Assembly (NCBI GenBank): GCA_003868215.1
Contig: QWDQ01000083.1
Location: 1-64,000 of the forward strand
Source of the DNA: Pseudophaeomoniella oleicola
Lineage: Eukaryota > Ascomycota > Eurotiomycetes > Phaeomoniellales > Phaeomoniellaceae
Length of the DNA: 64,000 nt
Reading direction: 5' to 3'
Notes under the pieces: model-generated
Told to the model about the DNA's origin: nothing
What the model saw: only the letters and a program-made list of their open reading frames with translations
Databases searched by the model: none
Shown: one piece after another, positions 32,163-45,400 of the stretch
Position numbering within the stretch: position 1 is the first letter of the stretch
Layout of the letters: every line of letters begins with the position of its first letter
Made by a program: the position numbers and the translations under genes

Positions 32163-32638
32163 TATTAACAGGATGTGGCGCAAGGCCTTATCCACGGCGG
32201 TATTTGCAAGACACTAGCCAGTCTAAATGCATGGCAATGGCGTTCGAAAGAGATTTTGCTGGCTTTTGGAAATACAAATCGTACTTCATGGGAGACGGAG
32301 GCTGAACCTTGTTGTGATCCTTGAAAGTACGATTTGTATTCATGTGACATATGCTTCACGCACATGTAACCGCTTGCTGGAATGAAAGAAAGTAATCTAA
32401 ACACCAGATCCCAAACATAATGACAAACGATCACCCCATACTTTTCGCCTCTCTTCTAGCCATCAGGGAACCTCCGCGTTTCGACTTGCTTCGAGCTGAT
32501 ATTCCAGATTGACTGAATGAGGCGGCCTGCAGACAGCACTCAAGATCTTGCCTACTTGAAAGACGATGTCTAGTAGCGCATGCACAGGACACGAATTTGA
32601 TTGTTGGACGATATACGATGATAGCTTTCGGCCGTCGC
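32163..32638. other. Intergenic between convergent genes
   Basis: 476 bp containing the hairpin-forming inverted repeat at 32271-32340; otherwise nothing recognised. Confidence 0.55.
32271..32340. repeat. Perfect 16-bp inverted repeat, 38-bp loop
   Basis: AATACAAATCGTACTT (32271-32286) and its exact complement AAGTACGATTTGTATT (32325-32340). It lies in the spacer between convergent genes. It could fold as a transcript hairpin or mark a small DNA-element remnant; no flanking duplication is evident. Confidence 0.85.
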
Positions 32639-33324
32639 TCATTGAGTCTTGAAGAGGAGAATGGCACAGTGACCGAGATAGAAGTAGATGAAGTGTTTTG
32701 TTTCTACGCAGCGCGACCAAGTTAGCGCAGAACTGCTAATCGCATTACCGCTGCGCCGGAGGCCACATTCATTCAATAGCCCTCACAACATAAGGGATGT
32801 GAAAATAAACGACTTCTGCACGTACCATGTGTCACAAAACTACCGAAGTTCCTTCCGACGATGCAATGCCATGTGGCGCCTTTTCGTGAATCAAACTATT
32901 CGATGTCAGCACCTCAGTCGATTCACCTGTCCAAAGAGCGATAGTTACTTCTTTCTTGATATATTGGGCGATATCCTGCCGTTGATTTAGTATCTGAGCT
33001 GATTATCGTAGTCGCCTGGTGGAGCAGACCTTTTCGATCGTGTACTTCTCCATCGCTTCCTGTGCTGTAGACCGTCAGATCCGAAAGATGCGCTCGAATG
33101 CGATTCCTGCACGTACCAACTTCGATAGCTTCTTGTTGCATATCATCGCTCTGCACGACCGTTTAGTATATGCGCTCGTCTCCAGGGCTGCTTGCGACAA
33201 GACAGACCATATCCACCGACTTGATCTGAGCTGCATCGACGTGTTAGAGCTACTATCCATAACTTCGAGTAATCAGTTTAAGGTACGCACCCTCAAGCTT
33301 CTCCTTCCTTTCTTTTGAAGTCAT
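32639..33324 (-). CDS. Cytoplasmic dynein light chain LC8 (Dyn2/NudG type)
   Basis: Seven exons: 33324-33291, 33230-33208, 33150-33117, 33064-33030, 32975-32949, 32895-32826 and 32703-32639; 288 nt, 95 residues. No single frame reveals it. Joined exons give [75 protein letters not shown] and [20 protein letters not shown]. This is the LC8 sequence with its [12 protein letters not shown] and [11 protein letters not shown] signatures, and every junction keeps phase. LC8 is a small dimeric hub that binds dynein intermediate chain and many other partners; in Aspergillus the orthologue NudG is needed for nuclear movement. Donors include GTCTGC and GTCTGT as well as GTACGT. Divergent from MRD1. Confidence 0.95.
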
Positions 33325-33767
33325 GGTGAATAAAAGCAACGGCTCCTCAGTCAAGGCACTCTGAACAAGGTGAAAAAGCAGATAGGGAAGAGATGTTGTG
33401 ATAAGACCCAATTCACGTATTTCGCTACTACCGAGATGTTGTCCAGTAGTTGGTAGTTATATGCAAGTCGCGCGGATCAGGCCGTCGCCAAACATGTGGG
33501 GGTCAGAACTCTGAGAACAATGAACAAATGTACGTAGTACCGGTGAGTTTAGGTAAGTCACCAATTGTAATGGAGATCTGCCAGGCGACCAGGGACCGCC
33601 CAAGGACCGAAGACCCTTCTTCTTGGGGGAGGGAGCCTTGGCGCAAAACTTCCATCACAGAAATTATTATTATTCTTATTAATTATTCTCAACCACTTCG
33701 ATTCGACCTTCTACCAACTCTCAAATATTCAGTGGTAAGTCGCAGGTCGATACCACCAGGCTCCCTC
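33325..33767. other. Divergent promoter, LC8 / MRD1
   Basis: 443 bp shared upstream region. Includes ATTATTATTATT-like AT runs near 33660-33690. A GTAAGT at 33735 suggests a possible MRD1 leader intron; no acceptor assigned. Confidence 0.45.
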
Positions 33768-36393
33768 ATGGAAGGGGATGATTCATTGGTGACGAGGGTG
33801 TTTGTCACTGGTCTGCCTCCTAATTTGACCAACGATGATCTCGCCAAACATTTCTCTTCACGCTTTCAAATTACCGATGCCCAAGTAGTTCCACGACGAA
33901 GGATCGGGTTTGTGGGTTTCAAGGATCATGCCGTCGCAAAGGACGCCGTCAAATACTTCAATAAGACGTTCATTCGCTTGTCAAAAATTGGTGTCGACTT
34001 TGCAAGACCGGTACGCATAGACATTCTAATGACTGATGCGATGACTGATTACTGAAGCTATCCTAGGTTGATCTCGAGCGACCTGACGGACAACAAGCTA
34101 GACCTACGACTAGACGCAATGGGCATCCTAGAGAGAGCGCCTTGACCAGCTCAACCAGCGCTGGTAGATCGCCACAGATTCATGAGTCTCCGAAAGTAGG
34201 CCTCAAAAGGAAGAGAGATGATGGTAACGGGGTCGATGTTGCACCATCGCCTGCCCCCGGAGACAGACCAGCCATTAAAGATAGCGAAGGAGGGGATCGG
34301 AAGGTTCTTTCCGAAGTCGGAACGGAATCGAGCTCCGCCGACCCTCCTGCAGACCTAGGACAAAGCAGCAGCGAACGCCCGGACAAGGGTCCAGCGGTTG
34401 ACAATCTACCCGACGAGACTGTGGCTGATGACGATGCCTGGTTACGCTCGAAGACTAGTAGAGTCCTTGATCTTGGTGACGCGAGTGCCAGCCAAGTGGA
34501 CGTCAAACCCCTCCAGGCTGAGAGCGCATCGGATGAGCCAAAACCTGGCATTACAGCCTCTGAGTCCGCCGATGAAGATAAGGCAGAACCTGAACATCTG
34601 GGTGAGGCGGCGTATACTACTCGTCGTCTGTTCATAAGGAATTTACCTTATACGACAGAAGATTTCGATATTAGAGAACTCTTCTCTTCCAGGTTACCGG
34701 GCAAAATCGAAGAGGTAAGAGCTCTCAACAGTGTTGATTTCGTCTAATTCCCCATTTCACATGATGAACCCTGATAGGGACAGCTTATGCATCAGCGTAT
34801 GATGTTAACCCAGGAAGAGTATTTTAGTAGATGCTTCTCATTTCTGATAAACCCCTAATGACTTTTAAATGCATGGCTACTTTCCAAGATGAGCGGGCTA
34901 ATATTGGTCGATAGGTTCACGTGGTCAAGGACCACCGTACAAACGTGAATAAAGGCTTCGCGTATGTAACTTTCCGAGATGTCGAGTCCGCCCAGGATGC
35001 CGCTGTTGCGTTCGATGGCAAGCCGATGCAGGGCCGAATTCTACACGTCTTGCCTGCGACCGAGAAGACCACGAAGAAGCTGGACGATTACGAGTTGTCG
35101 AAACTACCATTGAAGAAGCAAAAATTGATTAAGCGAAAGATGGAAGCGGGCTCAGCTACGCTTACCTGGAATTCACTCTACATGAACGCGGATAGCGTAA
35201 TTTCCTCAATTGCTGATCGGCTTGGAGTTGCGAAATCGCAGGTGCTAGACCCTACCTCTTCGGACGCTGCAGTAAAGCAAGCACAAGCGGAAACCCACGT
35301 GATCCAAGAAACCAAGGCATATTTCCAGAAGTATGGAGTTGACTTTGATTCTTTCAAAGATAAGCCTAGGGGCGGTAGGGCCTTACTAGTGAAGAATCTG
35401 TCATATGGTACCTCAGCTGAAGACCTGAAGGTGCTCTTCAACGCCTGCGGAGAAGTTACCAGGATCCTCCTGCCTCCCAGTGGTGTCATCGCTATTGTGG
35501 AGTTCACCGAGGATGATCAGGCACAAAGAGCTCTTAAGCAACTAGCATATCGTAACTTGAAAGGCTCAGTTCTTTACCTCGAAAAGGCCCCCAAGGACCT
35601 CTTTTCGAACACCCTCTCTACACCCACCGGAGAAGAGAGACCTGGGGATAGGCCCGGGGTGGATGACGGTATCGGCGAAGATTTGCCTTCCACTGCATCG
35701 TACACACTTTTCGTGCGGAATCTGAACTTCTCGACAACCTCTTCCGCACTGGCAGGCGCTTTCCGACCATTAGAAGGGTTTTTGTCTGCGAAGATCAAGA
35801 CCAGAACTGACCCAAAACGACCAGGCGAGATCTTGAGCATGGGGTATGGATTTGTAGATTTTCGGACGAAAGAAAACGCTCATGTGGCATTAAAGGCGAT
35901 GAACGGGTATCGATTGGACAATCATGAAATACTGGTCAAATTCTCCCAGCTTTCAACAGATGCGGCCGAAGAACGGCGGAGGGAGGATCTGGCGAAGAAA
36001 AACGCAGACAAAAAGACGAAAATCATCATTAAGAATTTGCCCTTTGAGACGACTAAGAAGGATATCAGAGCTCTTTTCAGCGCTTACGGTCAGTTACGCT
36101 CGGTGCGCGTTCCGAAGAAATTTGATCGGTCGACTCGTGGGTTTGCTTTTGCCGAGTTCGTGACGGCGAGGGAAGCCGAATTTGCTATGGATGCCCTTAA
36201 GAACACACATCTCCTTGGTCGCAGATTAGTGCTTGAATTCGCTCAAGGTGATGCTACTGATCCCGAAGAGGAAATTCGAGCCATGGAGAAGAAGATGGGA
36301 GCCCAGGCCGAAAAGGTCGAACTATCAAGGATCACAGGGCCAGGCCGCAAGAAGTTCGTCGTGGGTGCACGAGATGACATGGACCAGGGTTAA
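33768..36393 (+). CDS. MRD1: Multiple RNA-binding domain protein 1 (Mrd1), rRNA processing
   Basis: Exons 33768-34010, 34067-34714 and 34915-36393, 789 residues. Mrd1 binds pre-rRNA in the nucleolus and is needed for early 18S rRNA processing. At least five RRMs are visible: RRM1 near the start (RVFVTGLPPNLTNDDLAKHF, RIGFVGFKD); RRM2 (RRLFIRNLPYTTEDFDIREL, then GFAYVTFRD), split by the 200-bp intron 34715-34914; RRM3 (ALLVKNLSYGTSAEDLKVLF); RRM4 (YTLFVRNLNFSTTSSALAGA, GYGFVDFR); and RRM5 (KIIIKNLPFETTKKDIRALF, GFAFAEFV). The conserved middle block TWNSLYMNADSVISSIADRL between RRM2 and RRM3 is typical of Mrd1. The 120-residue Ser/Asp-rich linker after RRM1 is probably disordered. Confidence 0.95.
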
Positions 36394-37476
36394 TGACTTG
36401 CATATCATGTTTTATTTTTGGGGAATCGTGTACTCGAGTGAGCAGTTAAGGGCGAAATTGTGTGCAGTGCCGTCGCTAACCCCTTGCTTGGCATTTGGCC
36501 GCAAGATGCAAATCATCTCATTTTACTGAGACCACCTTTTAGAACAATGAGGTGAAGTGCTATCGAATAGTACTTGAACCCTCGAATGTCTTGATTCAAA
36601 GTGTTTTCCAAATCATTACTATCGATATCCTTCCTGCCGGGTGTCATCGTCGTCCCCATGTGTGACTAACCCCTCTCTCCGATCTGACGGATAATCTCGC
36701 TACAAGCTTTGTACCCGGCTGTCCCTTGAGATGCTCTTGCTATTTTCCAATTAGCTACAAAGGGCTGTGTTTGCAGGGCAACGGTCGCCCTTACAAGACG
36801 AGATGAGCTTGCATTCCTATTCACATTCTTGCTGTCGTTCGCCATCCAGCTCCCCCACCAGACAGCAATCTTCTGGCATTCTTCAACATGACATCGGGTA
36901 AAGCTCGACGTTTATGTCATCAACACCGGATACTTCCAATGTGATGTGCGGGGCGAGAGGGCAACCTCGACCAGCTTCCGCTGGCGAAGGGTTGCCACCG
37001 ATATCTCTCCCTTGCTTCATTCCTTCTTGCAACGACAACTCAATGTTGCCCATCGACGCAGCAAGGACTCTGAAATGGCCAAAGCAATTTACTACCCTCC
37101 CATTCTGGACAAGGCCGTCATCATCGAGGATGGAGGTACCAATCACAGCTCACTCGCTCCTCTCCGGAAGGAAGTGGTATCTTTGGAATACCCATCTGTC
37201 TATCAACCTGGCTGAGTAGGTAGTCTCACCCTATTATGGTCCTAGCAAAGTCGAGTCTCGCCCCTATTAAACTCGTCTTGTCTGCTCAACAGCATTCTGT
37301 CTATATGGGCCGACATTCTCCATGAAGTTCTGATACTCATTGTCACTCATTCCTTGTCGCGGTAGCCCACGTTCCTTTTATTCTTACTTCAGATACTTCG
37401 TTCTTCACATCTCATTCTTTGTGCGACGTTCCTGACAGCCTTGGAATTCCACCAAGAGCCCAACGTAACCATCCTG
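36394..37476. other. abaA upstream region and leader
   Basis: 1.1 kb, pyrimidine-rich on the plus strand, containing eight CATTCY words and upstream ATGs (36888, 36914). A CTGACAG at 37432-37438 looks like a splice acceptor, so the leader may contain an intron. Confidence 0.5.
36812..37418 (+). promoter_or_regulatory. Cluster of eight CATTCY (AbaA-response) sites
   Basis: CATTCC at 36812, 37018 and 37348; CATTCT at 36824, 36877, 37293, 37314 and 37413. CATTCY is the published AbaA recognition sequence in Aspergillus, and abaA is known to regulate itself there. Autoregulation here is inferred; the pyrimidine-rich leader raises chance matches. Confidence 0.55.
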
Positions 37477-40151
37477 ATGGAGCAGTGGCGGGATCCATGC
37501 ATTCTTCCATCGAATGCTCCTGCTCTCGATGACAATCCTCACCGTATACGCAATATCTTACAAGATACGTCAGGCAACGTCCAGTCTTATGCTTTAGAAT
37601 CAAAGACAGGCGTCGAGAACGTCCACCCCGTCCAGCAATATGGCTTGGATCTCACGGGCCCCAAACCCCAAGCTCCAAGTTTCCATGTCCCGGCTCCTAT
37701 ACTGGGCTCGAACGACCGACATGCTTCAAACCTCCTCCGACTACAGCAGAGACGCCAACGCCATGAAGATAGTCACATGAAACTCGAGCGAAATACCAGA
37801 GCATACTTAAGATCCAAGAAATACCTCGATTACAGGGCTCGCCAACGGAGAGACACCGGGACAGATGGGGAGCCTGTCTGGTCAGACGATGTTGAAGATG
37901 CCTTCCAAGATGGTAAATATGCGACGTTATTGAAAGTTCTTGACTAATACTTCGTAGCTCTGGTGGCCATCAGGCCCATGGGAAGGAAGAAAAAGTCCCA
38001 ACATGGCAAGCCAAATGGAAGAAACGAACTGATTGCCGAATACATCTATCATGAAACTCGCAAGAAGAGAACAAGAAAGCAAGTTTCCAGCCACATACAG
38101 GTCCTGAATGGTCTGCTCAAGGGGATGCCTGAATGTGAGTTTGCCTTGACATCGCCATCGTTCAAACCACTGACAACTTACAAGGGGACGCACTGATCAA
38201 GGCTGATGCATCCCTGGGAGGTGAAAACAACTCCATGGAATATTATGAGAATTCTATCGAACACGCTGTCCAACGCAAGCACTACAGCGGTGGCTCTCAT
38301 TACCTTGACTCAAGACCTAACTCAATGGCCTCATACAATGGATATCCTCCACCTCCGATGCACATACTTGGTTCCAATACCCCTTCAACCCACATGAGTC
38401 CTCATGTCTCCAGTTTGTTCTTCGATATGTTTGTTTGTCCTCCCCAGTCAGATCAGAAACACATTATCCGTGCGGATCAACGTCTACACACCTATACGAG
38501 AATTCAGTCAGAAATGCAACATACCGCTGGAACTCCGTTGGAGGACTTCAAAGATTGGCGGATGCTGTTTCCTGAACTTGAGCATTTGCTCGATAGCAGG
38601 TCAAATTCTCCACGCTGTGATATCATCATACTGGATGCAGCTTTCGAACTAATGGCAGATTATCCAGAACCTGGTTCCAAGCTGGGTATCAACTTGGAAC
38701 TAGACTTTGACTATGCCGCTGTCGCCGGTTTTGACAACTGGACATGCACAACCAGCATGTACCAGCATGGCGAGAGGTGCCAGAAACCAAGTCTTTATGC
38801 AATGCGTCCTCCAGAGGGAGGCAAGATTGCACCTCCCTTCGAGTCGGCGTGGTGGGCAGTGAAATTCACCGGTCTGACCGAGAGAAGAAAACGAGCAGAG
38901 GAAGGCACCAAAGAGGATATCCTCACCGCGCTTGAACAAAACAGAGCTACTCTGAGGACCTTGACCGCCATGCAGGAGATCAGGGCCACTCCAATGACGG
39001 GACCACATGATCCTCAATCGGGAAGATCACAGAGGATGGCAGTCCTTCTTTGGAGATTTCAACAAGCACAACCTGGATATGTGGGCACGACATCGTGGCA
39101 ACGGCTCATTCCACCACCGGACCGCATCACTACCAACAGCCCACCCCCCCATGACATGGTTCCACCAATGGTTCTCGACTCGATGGTGCACAACGGATAC
39201 GCTAATGGACAAGGTTACAATATGCCAGATCACTATCTAGATCATAATGGACACCAGCAACCATATCAAATGTACAGCAATGAGCAGGTTGACGATGGCT
39301 CTGGTTTGATCAACCAAACAGAGTTCGACATTTTCAAGCCCGAAGATATAGCCAACTTTGCTTCATTCTCTGGTCAACCGACCTTCGATCTTTCCCAGCC
39401 ACAAGAACAGCCTGCGATACAGAATTTCCAAGATCTGGAACCCCAAAATTACGAAATCTCACGAGGTTACGAGCCTCCCCAATCGCAATCACAGGACGGC
39501 TCGCAACATGCCTCTAGCCAACATGCTAGCCAGTCCTTTGAACATCGACCCTACGATCATGCAAGGGCCGCTGCATCCCACCCTCGCTACTCAAATGACC
39601 AAGTGCCCTCTGCCCAATCACCACGAGACGTAGCCGGTGTCACATCGAGCCACAGCATCCTCCAAGCCCAACTCACCGGCTACCCATCGGAGCCCCACCA
39701 CGCCAACGCCACCTTCGCCGCCGCCGCTGCGATGAACGACTTGAGCTCATCTCAACCCCACCCCACCACCCATCACCATCAACCTCACAACAACCCCATC
39801 TCAAGAGTTTCAACCCCGTCCCACGCTACCCACCCTCATCATCACCACCATCACCACCAATCCGCACGCCCCGTCCCTCCACCGCTCAGCAGAGTTCCAA
39901 GCCACGTCTCGAGACCAGACATCCACACCCCCGTCTCCGCCACGCACGAGACTTCTTTCGCCGACCAACAGGCTCAACTGCAGGTTCACGGGGCTGCCTT
40001 GGCCGGTATCTCGGGTGCCAGAGTGTATTCCGGAAACGGTGCTGTCTACGGTGGCGGTGGCGGCGGCGGCGGCGGCGGCGACCTCACTCCAGATGGTGTC
40101 GTCCAAGCAACACAAGCTCAAGTCCAGATCCTTTCGGAGCAACGAGTTTGA
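37477..40151 (+). CDS. abaA: Conidiation regulator AbaA, TEA/ATTS-domain transcription factor
   Basis: Exons 37477-37912, 37958-38134 and 38185-40151, 859 residues (Aspergillus AbaA is about 800). It acts in the BrlA-AbaA-WetA pathway that shapes phialides and conidia. The N-terminus [10 protein letters not shown]...[11 protein letters not shown] aligns with Aspergillus AbaA, fixing the ATG at 37477. The TEA domain covers about residues 131-204: [36 protein letters not shown] and [18 protein letters not shown]. It is assembled across two introns of 45 and 50 bp. Downstream blocks ([10 protein letters not shown]-like segment, [52 protein letters not shown]) are also shared. The C-terminal third is low complexity, with Gln/Ser stretches, a His run and a Gly run near the end. 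Confidence 0.95.
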
Positions 40152-42467
40152 AAGGGACCATTGTCCTACAGGTCTGACAAAAAGGTGGTTTATGATATAA
40201 CAAGTGGACGGACCGAAAACTAAAAAGAAGAAGAGGGAAAAAACACAACAAGCAAGAAGTTATCATCATCATCACTACTACTACTATTCTTTTCTTACAT
40301 GACGAAGTTCACGACCCCCGCGAAAATTTCCTTAACGTTAACGATTTGTTGTGTAAACCACCAATCAACCAACCCAGCCCCCCTTTTCTTTGTTTACCTA
40401 CCTTCTTTTACTCTACAATTTCATCATCGCCATCGCCATCACCATCGCTCTGCTCTGCTCTGGGAACACGGGGCAAACGGCGAAACAAGGCGAGGAGGGG
40501 TTTAGGGAAGGCGTTTTGTTTGTACAAGGGTCTGCCAAAGTGTGTGTGTGTGTTTATATATTAAATTTAATTACCTATGTATGCACTTTACTGGATGAAT
40601 CCGGAGTTTTGAGTCGAGTCGAGGTGAATTGAATTGAATAGAAAAAGAAATGAAAAAGAGAGAAAATCATATTTATATATACCTTATACAAAAACATACA
40701 CATATATTACTTCTTATGTATGGTGATAAATACGGTAACTGTTTTCTTCTCCAGCAACAACAAACCCTTTCCTTCATCTAATCTACCGGAAGGAGAAAAG
40801 AGGATAGATTTACTTCTTACTGTGTTTCGGAAAGAAAAAAAAAAAAAAAAAAAGAAATGATAGAAAAGAAACTCATATTCGAAAGTAACACCATTTTTTC
40901 CCCATAGAATTACTATTTTCCACTGTTCAACAATTTATGTATGTAGAGGATGATGGGTGGTGGATGTACCGTTGAATGATATGCATGACGCACACACACC
41001 GACGATATTCCACACAAGCGGGGGGGAAATAGAAAAGAAAACGAAGGAGGTGCGTTGCGAAGAATCAAGATCTTTTCCCCTGCCTGACAGAAGGGAGGAA
41101 GGAAGCAGGGATGTTGTGAAGAGAAGAGACCAGAAACAGGAGAGGGAAGTGACGGAGGTAGGAAGAAAATGCATCGGCCTGTGCCCATTCTCCCTCGCAT
41201 CTTCCCCTCGCTCCGTCTACAACCGAAGTCCCCCATCGAGCCATTTCCCATTGCTTCTTTCCTGGTGTGAGTGAAAGGGTAAAAGATGGAATCGAAGGGG
41301 GGAAGGTAAGTAATATGCACCCGACAGCTGATAAGACCTGGACGTCCAAATAGAAGGGAAAAAAAAAGAGGGGTGTAAGATATGGAGAGGCCCGGCCACA
41401 CACGACTCAGCAGTGCGACGCCCGGGGCGCCTTGCATGCGAGATAGGTAGGGACGGTGCCGTCGAGCCGTGCAGGATGGGACAGGTGACAACTTCGTAAG
41501 TAGGAAGAGGAAGCCGGGGAGCCCGGGTTGGTGGATTCAGATGCTGAAGGGAGGGAAGAAGAAGGAAAGGATAGGGTATGGCCAGCCGAGCAGCACTCAT
41601 GTCATGGTCGAATCGGAGAGAAAATCTTCGATCGATAAGCTTGCATGCTGACAGGACCGTAGGGAGAAGCAAACAGGGGACCCTTTTCTTGCAAGGGAGT
41701 AGGAAAGATAGAGATAGTCAGAAGACCTTACTCCATCAATCCTTCCTAGAGAAGCAACATTCACATGCGCTTTCGGCGCAAGAAACGTTGTGCCGTCAAT
41801 CTCGCTTCACAGCATCCTTTTTTCCATAGTCCTATATTTCGTGCAAGGGACTTCTAGAAAATCAGAAAGGGCCAAAGAAGCGTGGGGGAACTGTCATCAA
41901 ATAGTATGATGGCTCATCTCGGTTGCGAACTCTCTGGAATGATCATAGCGGTCTTGGTTTGCAGAGTGGGTCGGTCATCTGCTGAGGAATGTGGTGATGT
42001 CGACGAAGCTATCTGAGAGCATAGCCGAACCAAGGAGAGAATACACAGCTAGGGGAGAATGATTAGCATAGTTGTATTACAGTTTGATCGCACTATCAGT
42101 CTCGCAATGTCGACCCTTGTTGTTAAGAGGGTTCAAAAATTTGTTTGATTGTCAGTGTCCTGGACCATCTGACAAGCGGATGAGACAATGATTTTCTTGG
42201 AATGTTGAAGAATCAAGGTATCGTACCCTACCCAACAATGCAATTTATTGAAATAGATTCAGCTTCATTTCGCTGAATAAAATTTGTTGATTGTGATCAA
42301 AATAGTCATAGCCGTCGTGGTCTCGTTTGTTCAATCTGGGTCACCTCATCAGAGGGAAAAAGCAAGAAAATTTCAAGAGAGGTTGTATCGTTGAACGCCT
42401 AGAAATGCAAAGACGCTTGTGAATCACCACACGAAAAAGAAACTGTACAGAGAATGATCCCAACTGT
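40152..42467. other. Intergenic between convergent abaA and ATG2
   Basis: 2.3 kb with long 3' UTR-like sequence: A-run at 40831-40853, (TG)n near 40540, and GAAGGA-rich stretches. No gene supported; the longer minus-strand frames at 40.9-41.7 kb are low-complexity and lack domains. Confidence 0.5.
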
Positions 42468-45400
42468 TTAGTGCCTTTTGTATTTCTGTACATGTGTCAG
42501 TAGTCATCTCACAATTTACTGGAGCCTTGAAGCAACGTACCTCCTCCATCCTCCTATAATTCTCGCGATCTAATGTGTTTCCGGCGCCTAACAGTGTCTG
42601 GCCCACAGCTTTCGTGGCACCGATAGCAGGTCTTAGGATCACGGTTGGGGCCTTCTTCAGTACTGCTTTCGCGGCACCACCAGCTGATCCGCTCTCCATG
42701 ACTTCACCGGGTACGGCAACAATGGCATCACGTGCGAGAAGGAGATCGCGTTCGAGACTTGCGTAGGCTCCCCGGAGCCCTTGAACCACACCAATAGGCT
42801 GGTCAGCGTACAATGATATCTGTTTCTTTGTCCCTGATTCTTCTTCGTCAGACTCCTCAGAGAGTCTTTCGGCGGCGCGGCTCCCATCACCCTGTCCAAG
42901 GAGGGTCTCAGTATTCTGGAGGACAGTCTGTGTCCCAAGCGCGAGCTTGGCTCCAAGTTTGACGAGCTCAGACGTCGTAGTTTTGGCGAATGCCATAGCT
43001 CCTTTCTGGATGCTGCGAACGACACGACCGTCCTTCTTGTATTCTCGGACAGGTAGCACAACAAGGTCCTTTACACCACTTCCAACGTTGACAAGGGAGC
43101 GTATAGGAGCGAGACCAGCAAGTATCCCGGGTAGCTGATTGCGCTTGACGTCTGGCGTCCAGATGTTGTTTAACATGATGCCCAGACGATCGAATCCCGA
43201 GACACCGTAGAGTATGACTCGCCGTAATACCATATCTGCCTGGTCCAGAATGAAGAAATTCATGAACTCGGTGGTACGTCCGGACCGGAGACCACCATAG
43301 TCCACACGCTTTGGTTTAAAATCGAGGCGAATTCGAACCGGGTTTACTTCGGCTCGTTGAATGAAAGGCGGATTGCTTGGTGAACTGGGAGCTTGTGCAG
43401 TATCATCCTTGAATTCAAAGAAGCGTGTCATGAAGTCCAAGGCATCTTGGTCAACATGCAAGCGGATCGGTAGTACGTCGACTTTGAGGATCATCTCTGT
43501 GGCTGCGAGATCTGGGACTGGCTTGACATTCAATATCTCCAGATGAATCATACTTGTACCTGTCTCACGTTCTCCAACATCTTGCATGTAGGTCGCGAAT
43601 CGTCTCCACGTCGAGGTGGGTACGTGGTCGAATATAACCAGATCCTTGATGCGGACGTCTACTGAGGATTGGACCTCACCCGACTCGGGAGGGAAGACAA
43701 GGACGTCAGCAGAGACGCCACTTAACTCAAACGTCATCTTGTGATGTTTACTCCTGGAGAGCTTGAGGCGCTTGGACTTTGTCCTGCTCGGCTGGCTTTG
43801 CCGCGAAGGAGAGCTTGTCGTTGTTGTGCTTGTTGCATAGCTTCCGGTCTCGCTAACATCATCATTGATACCCCTATTAATGTTTGCTGCAAGCTCAGTA
43901 GGATCGCGGTGCGCTGGAACACCAATATAGATTGAGTTGAAAAGAAAGTCATCGATCACGGGTTCCTCCTCCTCCTCGGGTTCAGGAGACAACCCACTGT
44001 TTGCATGCCCTCGTTTTGATGCGGCCCTGTCCTCAATATCCTTGACTGCCTGTGTTATCGTCTCTCGCGTCCTCTGCCAATCATACCCGTCATAGAGGTT
44101 CCAAATAAAATGCACATCTCGGACTCTGACCTTGACCGGGAAGTCTTCAAACCTTTGATCCTGAGCCTTGTTATGGGTTTCGGGCTCCCTCAAATCATGG
44201 TGCGTAGGCACCGTGGGACCGGAATTCCTAGCAAAATAGTCATCCTGAAAATGAAGTGCGCTGGCGATCATCTCATCTGGTGATGGTTCTGCATCTATCG
44301 TGATGGCAGAGTCACTATGTTGAGACGCTTCAAGCGTCGAATGCGATGAGCCCTCCAGCCCATGGAGACCGAAGTAATTCGAACTCTCCGCCAATTCTTC
44401 ACGGCTCTCATCCAACGGAGGTTCCTCGTAAAATTCACTGAAGTATTCCAGATCTTGATTGGCATCATCTGAGCCCGAGTCCTCCGACTCTGGTTCTGCT
44501 TGAGTTCTCACGCCCTTTTCCGGCCCCGCCTCAGAAACGAATGCATCCCCAGAGAAGGATGCCAGCATGTCCTGTAGCGGGACTATTTCGGTACGGTACT
44601 TGGCAATTTTAGACACCGGCGCCGGCGGCTTTAGCCCATCGAGGAGTCCAATGAGTGTCTGAGTAGAGTCTGCACAGGTTTCGAGGATGAAAAGATCGTC
44701 ACGTAGCTCTACGTCGAGAACGCCCGTTTTCGCGCCTGGACTACGGGAAGACTTTACTTTCGCAGATGCCGACGAGAGGTCTCCGATAACGACGTAGCCG
44801 GCACTTGCAAAGCAGGAAATCGTGTCAGCTTTTGTTCCACCTGGAACAGCGAGAGTAGTCGGAGAGTCGCCGATGGTACGATAGTCATCGATGACTAAGA
44901 TGGACGCCTTTTTCACATTCAACTCGACAGCAAATTCTGCAATCCTTGGCGTCGCTGCTGTAATGTTTGCGGCGGTCAGACAGACCAGTCCTTTGGATAC
45001 ACCGGGAGTAGGGTTCAGTCCGATGACTAGATCTCTCAAGCCAATATCGACCCTGACACCCTTGAGGATGGGATCACTGCTTCTAGAATCGGACGATGAT
45101 GGACTTGGCGGATCAGCGACACGAGGTACATCCATTGCTTGCAAGTCTGCGAATGATGCTGCTAGCCCAAGTGCCAGGTCTTCTTCAGTGATTGTCTCCT
45201 CAAGGCCGAGTAATGAGACCAGAGTAGGAACACGATACTCGACTAGTACATTAGAGAGCTTGAGTCTAACTGTGGGCTCCATTTCTCCAGCTATGAATCG
45301 ACACATCAACATTGGGGTCTCAGCATGCTGATTTTTGAGAACAGGTCCTAACAGCACTTCTGAAGAATTCCTCTTGACCGAGAACGAGCCCGCCTGTAAG

